From assembly GCA_003503535.1 (NCBI GenBank), contig DOCI01000039.1, forward strand, positions 1-7,458: DNA of 7,458 nt, written 5' to 3'. Shown here one piece after another: positions 1 through 7,458 of the stretch. Made by a program: the position numbers and the translations under genes. Position 1 is the stretch's first letter. The number at the start of each line of letters is the position of its first letter. The DNA comes from Planctomycetaceae bacterium (GTDB taxonomy: Bacteria; Planctomycetota; Planctomycetia; Planctomycetales; Planctomycetaceae). The notes beneath the pieces were generated by a model. That model was not told the origin of the DNA, did no database searches, and saw nothing but the letters and a program-made list of their open reading frames with translations.

Positions 1-542
1 GAACCGAACAGAGCGGGCATATTTCGGTGGTCGGATACGAGTTGTATTGTCATTTGCTTGATAATGCGGTGCGGAATCTGAAAAACGAACCTCCACGGGA
101 ACATCCGCATGTGAATATCGATTTGCCGATCAATGCGTTTTTGCCGAGCGATTATTTGCCGCCGGGACGCCACAAGATTGAAATGTATCGAAAAATCTCG
201 GCTGTCGGAGATGAACAGCAGCTCAATGATGTGCGGGAAGAGCTCAGAGATCGCTTTGGGGCACCTCCAGAATCCGTTGAAATGTTGTTGGGGCTGAAAG
301 AGTTACAAATTTATTCCCGACTGATTTCGATCGATCAAATTCGCATTGAAGGCAAGTTTTTTGTACTTTCCGGGCGAACCCCACAGAAGATGAAAATCTT
401 TAAAGAGTTATCTAAACACGACTTGCGCCTGGTCGATGCTCATACAATCTATGTTCCCGTGCCGGGCGATCTGCAGGAAAATTCTCCCGGATATGAACAA
501 AAGATGTTGCAATTCCTGAAATCCGTGTTGCAGGATCGATGA
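1..542 (+). CDS. mfd: Transcription-repair coupling factor Mfd, C-terminal end (5' truncated by window edge)
   Basis: Mfd is the cytoplasmic ATP-dependent translocase that removes RNA polymerase stalled at DNA lesions and recruits UvrA. Only the last 179 residues are visible. The reading frame is open from the window edge (first whole codon at position 3), so the GTG at 27 is an internal Val, not a start. The visible part begins with the 'SGHISVVGYELYCHLLDNAV' segment that joins the helicase module to the C-terminal domain. It continues into the Mfd C-terminal (TRCF, D7) domain, with 'LPSDYLPPGRHKIEMYRKIS' and 'LRDRFGAPPESVEMLL' closely resembling the family pattern of E. coli Mfd (LPDDFIP...RLSFYKRIA...ELIDRFG.LP). 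This is the domain that masks the UvrA-binding surface. The protein ends normally with a TGA, and nothing suggests decay. The helicase motifs lie upstream, outside the window. The next gene starts about 118 bp downstream on the same strand with no clear terminator between them, so read-through is plausible. Confidence 0.95.
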   Translation, partial: TEQSGHISVVGYELYCHLLDNAVRNLKNEPPREHPHVNIDLPINAFLPSDYLPPGRHKIEMYRKISAVGDEQQLNDVREELRDRFGAPPESVEMLLGLKELQIYSRLISIDQIRIEGKFFVLSGRTPQKMKIFKELSKHDLRLVDAHTIYVPVPGDLQENSPGYEQKMLQFLKSVLQDR

Positions 543-643
543 GATTCGAGCTATAAGCCCAATCCCACCTTAAGACTGGTGCTTACTGAAGGCGGAATTC
601 TCAACTTAACGAGTTATCTGCAAGCTGTGAGCCCTTCTGCAAG

Positions 644-655
644 CCCCGTCCGGGG
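644..655 (+). promoter_or_regulatory. Small GC hairpin overlapping the initiation region of the parvulin gene
   Basis: CCCCG (644-648) and CGGGG (651-655) are perfect complements separated by only TC, so the practical fold is a 4-bp CCCC/GGGG stem with a GTCC loop. The GGGG is the only purine-rich run near the ATG at 661, and the alternative GTG start begins at 655 inside it. If the hairpin forms in the mRNA it would cover the weak ribosome-binding region. This is inference from a very short stem, and chance is a real alternative. Confidence 0.2.
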
Positions 656-660
656 TGAGC

Positions 661-1995
661 ATGTCAACAAAACTCGTCTCCCGTGAAACGCCTGATATGT
701 CAACGGACCCAAAGATTCCGCATGCTACACGATTCCTCACACGTCCGGCTGCGCGCCGTAAGTGGTCAGGAACACGTTGGGGTGTGCTTGGTATAACGTC
801 TCTGGTTGCCTGCATGGGTTGCCAATCTTTCAAAGAACATTTTAATCGGGTTCGTCCAAACAATCCGGTGGTCGGACCGGCTCCGCCCCGTTTGACACTC
901 GATGACAGTCAAAGCGGAAAAGCCGTCTCAGAAATTCAGCAGACAGCCGCTCTTTCCGATGGATCCTCGACAGGTGAAATCGTACGGATTTCTCAAGTCT
1001 CTGCCATCACCCCCGATCCCATTGATGAATCAGCTGTCGTCGCCGTTGTGAACAGCAATCAGATTCTGGCCAGCGACATCTTCGCACCTTATTCAAAACA
1101 GATGCAGATGATGAAGGATAAGATGCCCGAAGAGCAATATGTTCAAGCTCAGCGGGAATTGCTCAAACGGGATTTACCGAGCCAAATCGAGCGAACACTT
1201 CTCTCACATGCAATGCGAACCAGCCTCAAGCAGGAGCAAGCTGAAAAGCTTGATAGCGTTCTCGACCAGGCATTTGAAGAACACGTGCTCTCACTACTTG
1301 AAAAAACACAATCCTCTTCTTCAGTGGAATTGAATGAAAAGCTGGAGAAAGAAGGCACTTCGCTGGCAATGCTGCGAAAGACCTTCGGAAACCATCAGTT
1401 GGCTATGCAGTATCTGTCTACGCAATCCGAAGTGAAAGCGGAAATTGGTCGTGTCGAACTGCTCGAATATTACAACAATCATCTTGCCGATTATTCGTTC
1501 CCGTCCAAAGTGAAATGGCAGGAAATTCGAGTTTCCTTCAATAAACATGGCGGACGAAATGCTGCGTTGAAAGTCTTAAATGAAGCTGTTCAAGACCTTC
1601 AAGCCGGCAAAACCTTCGGCGAAGTGGCCAAAAAATACTCAGATGGCCCAACTGCTTCGCTTTCCGGCGAATGGGACTGGACAACCAAAGGGAGTCTTTC
1701 GGATACAGAAATCGACGAGCAATTATTCACGATGCCTGTCGGTGGTATCAGTAAAATCATGGAAGCCTCCGATCGTTTTCGCGTTGTGAAAGTTGTGGCA
1801 AGAGAAGATGCCCACATCACACCGTTTGAAGACCTCCAACTGGAAATCCGCAAGCAAATTCTTACGGAATTACAGCGAGATAAAAAACAGGAAGTCGTGG
1901 CAAAACTCAAGAAAACAGCCACTATTGAAACGATCTTCGATAACGATCCCGAACTGGCCGAAGCGATGCGAGATTTCGGAAAAACGGGACCATAA
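661..1995 (+). CDS. SurA/PpiC-type (parvulin) peptidyl-prolyl cis-trans isomerase, probable lipoprotein
   Basis: Likely an exported foldase that isomerises prolyl bonds in envelope proteins. Counting from the ATG at 661 it has 444 residues. A basic N-region (RPAARRKW) is followed by a short hydrophobic stretch and a lipobox, L-V-A-C, with the lipidated Cys at about residue 51. A second Cys follows three residues later. A Ser/Thr-rich, presumably flexible segment follows. A SurA_N-like helical part opens with 'AVVNSNQILASDI' (about 126-139). A parvulin domain occupies about 270-385, with 'VKWQEIRVSF', 'FGEVAKKYSDGPTASLSGEWDW' in parts, 'LFTMPVGGIS' and a closing 'FRVVKVVARE'. A charged helical tail ends the protein. 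The start is uncertain: GTG 655, ATG 661 and ATG 697 are all in frame. The ATG at 697 gives the most normal signal length, and none has a good Shine-Dalgarno sequence. It follows mfd in the same direction. The family call is firm; the exact substrate role is unknown. Confidence 0.88.
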   Translation: MSTKLVSRETPDMSTDPKIPHATRFLTRPAARRKWSGTRWGVLGITSLVACMGCQSFKEHFNRVRPNNPVVGPAPPRLTLDDSQSGKAVSEIQQTAALSDGSSTGEIVRISQVSAITPDPIDESAVVAVVNSNQILASDIFAPYSKQMQMMKDKMPEEQYVQAQRELLKRDLPSQIERTLLSHAMRTSLKQEQAEKLDSVLDQAFEEHVLSLLEKTQSSSSVELNEKLEKEGTSLAMLRKTFGNHQLAMQYLSTQSEVKAEIGRVELLEYYNNHLADYSFPSKVKWQEIRVSFNKHGGRNAALKVLNEAVQDLQAGKTFGEVAKKYSDGPTASLSGEWDWTTKGSLSDTEIDEQLFTMPVGGISKIMEASDRFRVVKVVAREDAHITPFEDLQLEIRKQILTELQRDKKQEVVAKLKKTATIETIFDNDPELAEAMRDFGKTGP

Positions 1996-1998
1996 AGT

Positions 1999-2250
1999 GG
2001 CCAGTGTTGAGTGGCCAGAGGCCAGAGTGAGCAATAGTTGAACCAGTAGGGTGTGTCCTGACGCACCAGAGTGGAGTGTCGATTTCAACTTATTTATGAC
2101 GCTTGAGCCGGGATAGTTTCGTATATGGAGAGAAACTCTATGAGGAAGCCATGTCGGCAGCATGGTGCGTCAGGACGCACCCTACTATTACTGAGAGTTA
2201 AGCGGCCAAAGAATTAATTCACACTCACCACTGGCCTCTCGACACTAGCC
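1999..2250. repeat. Outer imperfect inverted repeat flanking the REPIN-like element
   Basis: Positions 1999-2018 (GGCCAGTGTTGAGTGGCCAG) match the reverse complement of 2231-2250 at 17 of 20 bases. The left arm starts 4 bases after the parvulin stop codon. It also contains a direct repeat, AGTGGCCAG at 1996-2004 and again at 2010-2018, followed by AGGCCAG. The two arms bracket the inner GTAG-palindrome pair nearly symmetrically (27 bp on the left, 45 bp on the right). They may be the degenerate ends of a larger non-autonomous element or a separate intergenic repeat family into which the inner element inserted. The interval has no coding signal. Confidence 0.6.
2046..2185. repeat. REPIN-like element: two GTAG-headed palindromes in inverted orientation
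   Basis: The left unit (2046-2067) is GTAG followed by an 18-nt hairpin, GGTGTGTC-CT-GACGCACC, with one T.G wobble. The right unit (2164-2185) is the perfect hairpin GGTGCGTC-AG-GACGCACC followed by CTAC, which is the same unit on the opposite strand. Including flanking bases, the two arms (2045-2068 and 2163-2186) agree at 23 of 24 positions. The 95-bp centre carries no gene. REP sequences mobilised by RAYT (IS200/IS605-related Y1) transposases are defined by a GTAG or GGAG tetranucleotide 5' of an imperfect palindrome, and pairs in opposite orientation are called REPINs. This element fits that description and lies in a gene's 3' region, a usual location. The sequence shows the structure directly; mobility and family membership are inference. 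No RAYT gene is present in the window. Confidence 0.75.
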
Positions 2251-2769
2251 AATCGAAGAGACTTTAACGATCAGATAATTTATGACGAGTTCGTCAGAGA
2301 GAAGAACGCGATATTTCATTTATTGTTAATTTTTCCTCAATTTACTCAATTGGAATCAACATCCAGGCGAATCGATACGATAACTAAGATACAGACCTCA
2401 TTATTCCTATCAAATCGCGATGACATTCTGGAATCATCCTGAATCAAGTTTGTCACTCACAATCATACAAGAATTGAAATTCAATTCGAACGGTCATTCG
2501 GCCACACGCCTTTTGTAAAAACACCAAAACATTGATCGAAAATGCTCTGCCGACAAGGCGACTTGACGTCAGGCAAATTGATCGGATACATCACTCGATA
2601 GTTCCTATCGAATTAAATCACTTCTCTTTGTCTCGATGTGTTTTCCATCCGGAATTCACGGGCAGACAGAACTATTTTGTTATGCAGTTGGATGAACGTA
2701 TCCAGCGACAAGTCGTTTGACACACTAACTGCACTCACCCCATCGACCCCACTTCGCAAGAAGATCATC
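2251..2769 (+). other. AT-rich gene-free leader region upstream of the secretin, with small palindromes
   Basis: About 520 bp separates the repeat element from the secretin ATG. I see no credible gene in it: open frames are short and carry no recognisable motif. It holds three perfect dyads: TGACGA-GT-TCGTCA (2283-2296), GAATTGAA-A-TTCAATTC (2471-2487) and TCGATAG-TTC-CTATCGA (2595-2611). The second has the size and symmetry of an operator for a dimeric regulator, and the third could form an RNA hairpin. The secretin promoter is presumably in this stretch. I recognise none of the three as a known operator. Confidence 0.4.
2563..2590 (+). promoter_or_regulatory. Weak sigma70-like promoter candidate for the secretin gene
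   Basis: TTGACG (2563-2568) is followed after 16 bp by GATACA (2585-2590). The -35 element matches the consensus at 5 of 6 positions and the -10 at only 3 of 6. It would give a leader of about 170 nt containing the 2595-2611 hairpin. An isolated perfect TTGACA at 2717-2722 has no matching -10 element. Planctomycete promoter consensus is poorly defined, so this is a guess. Confidence 0.18.
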
Positions 2770-7133
<4,364 letters not shown>

Positions 7134-7134
<1 letters not shown>

Positions 7135-7267
7135 AGCATTCATAATGCTTGAAATCGTCGCTCTCAACTTCCTGCAAACGTCCTGTTGGCAGGAAACCAG
7201 CGACAAAGAATATGAAAACTGAACCAGAGCAAATTGCTCACCCGAACAGGACCTCACACTCCTGTTC
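7134..7267 (+). other. Run of perfect inverted repeats in the secretin 3' UTR
   Basis: Perfect complementary arms occur in series. They are AAGCATT-CAT-AATGCTT (7134-7150, overlapping the last base of the stop codon), TTCCTGC / GCAGGAA (7169-7175 / 7189-7195), GAGCAA-A-TTGCTC (7227-7239) and GAACAGGA / TCCTGTTC (7244-7251 / 7260-7267). None is followed by a T run, so none is itself a terminator. They may protect the 3' end of the long mRNA or release a structured RNA. No coding sequence is evident here. Confidence 0.5.
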
Positions 7268-7283
7268 ATCTTTCAGGGTCGGG

Positions 7284-7327
<44 letters not shown>

Positions 7328-7413
7328 ATGCGCTGAATCTCAAAAACGTTCATCTCTTATCAATGACTGTTCCAGCGACAGGATCTCATCTCAGTATTTA
7401 TACGCTTTCTAAT

Positions 7414-7443
7414 TTGAAATAGCGCGATTCTACGTCTTAAAAT
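7414..7443 (+). promoter_or_regulatory. Sigma70-like promoter candidate for a gene beyond the right edge
   Basis: TTGAAA (7414-7419) and TAAAAT (7438-7443) each match the sigma70 consensus at 5 of 6 positions, with an 18-bp spacer. The pair lies just downstream of the terminator, where a new transcription unit would begin. The rest of 7328-7458 shows no gene. The downstream gene is not in the window, so its existence and direction are inferred. Confidence 0.4.
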
Positions 7444-7458
7444 CACATCTGAAAGATC

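Noticed and set aside
565..595. Possible terminator hairpin after mfd (CC.CCTTAAG / CTT...AAGG.GG)
   Set aside because: The stem is broken by a mismatch and a 4-nt bulge, and no T run follows.
1599..2066. 155-residue - strand frame spanning the end of the parvulin gene and part of the repeat
   Set aside because: It is antisense to a well-supported coding region, reads into the REPIN-like palindrome, and has no recognisable family features.
2046..2185. CRISPR array or tRNA in the repeat region
   Set aside because: There are only two repeat units, in inverted and not direct orientation, with no regular spacers. No cloverleaf or tRNA-like T-loop sequence is present.
2532..2720. 62-residue + strand frame in the secretin leader
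   Set aside because: It has no ribosome-binding site, no recognisable motif and no hydrophobic segment, and it is of a length expected by chance. A leader peptide cannot be excluded but is not supported.
2638..2769. In-frame upstream start giving a 44-residue extension of the secretin
   Set aside because: The extension would precede a good signal peptide that begins at the ATG at 2770, and it has no feature of its own.

Overview
The window looks like chromosomal DNA of a planctomycete. The evidence is the roughly 50% GC content, an SD-poor style of gene starts, a parvulin lipoprotein placed directly behind mfd, and above all a very long secretin with a planctomycete-type 'YNVADLVVPL' segment and N1-like domain. 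That placement rests on recalled family features, not on a search. All three genes lie on the + strand.

Layout. Positions 1-542 carry the 3' end of mfd (transcription-repair coupling factor, C-terminal domain only). After a gap of about 118 bp comes a SurA/PpiC-type peptidyl-prolyl isomerase with a lipoprotein-like N-terminus (661-1995). A 774-bp gene-free interval follows (1996-2769). Its first part holds nested inverted repeats: an outer pair (1999-2018 / 2231-2250) around a REPIN-like doublet of GTAG-headed palindromes (2046-2185). Its second part is an AT-rich leader with three perfect small palindromes. A 1454-residue secretin (2770-7134) fills most of the rest. Its 3' UTR contains several hairpins in a row and ends in a strong intrinsic terminator (7284-7327). 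A sigma70-like promoter candidate near the right edge (7414-7443) probably serves a gene outside the window.

How the genes relate. Mfd is a cytoplasmic DNA-repair protein and has no evident functional tie to the other two. The parvulin lipoprotein and the secretin are both envelope proteins: the first would help fold exported proteins, and the second would form an outer-membrane gated pore. No other type II secretion or type IV pilus gene is visible, so the secretin appears to be an orphan here.

The most unusual content is (a) the secretin's architecture, with tandem helical repeats carrying an F-D-x-x-P signature at the periplasmic end and two large low-complexity inserts within the secretin core, and (b) the REPIN-like element, which has the form expected of a substrate for a RAYT (TnpA-REP) transposase.
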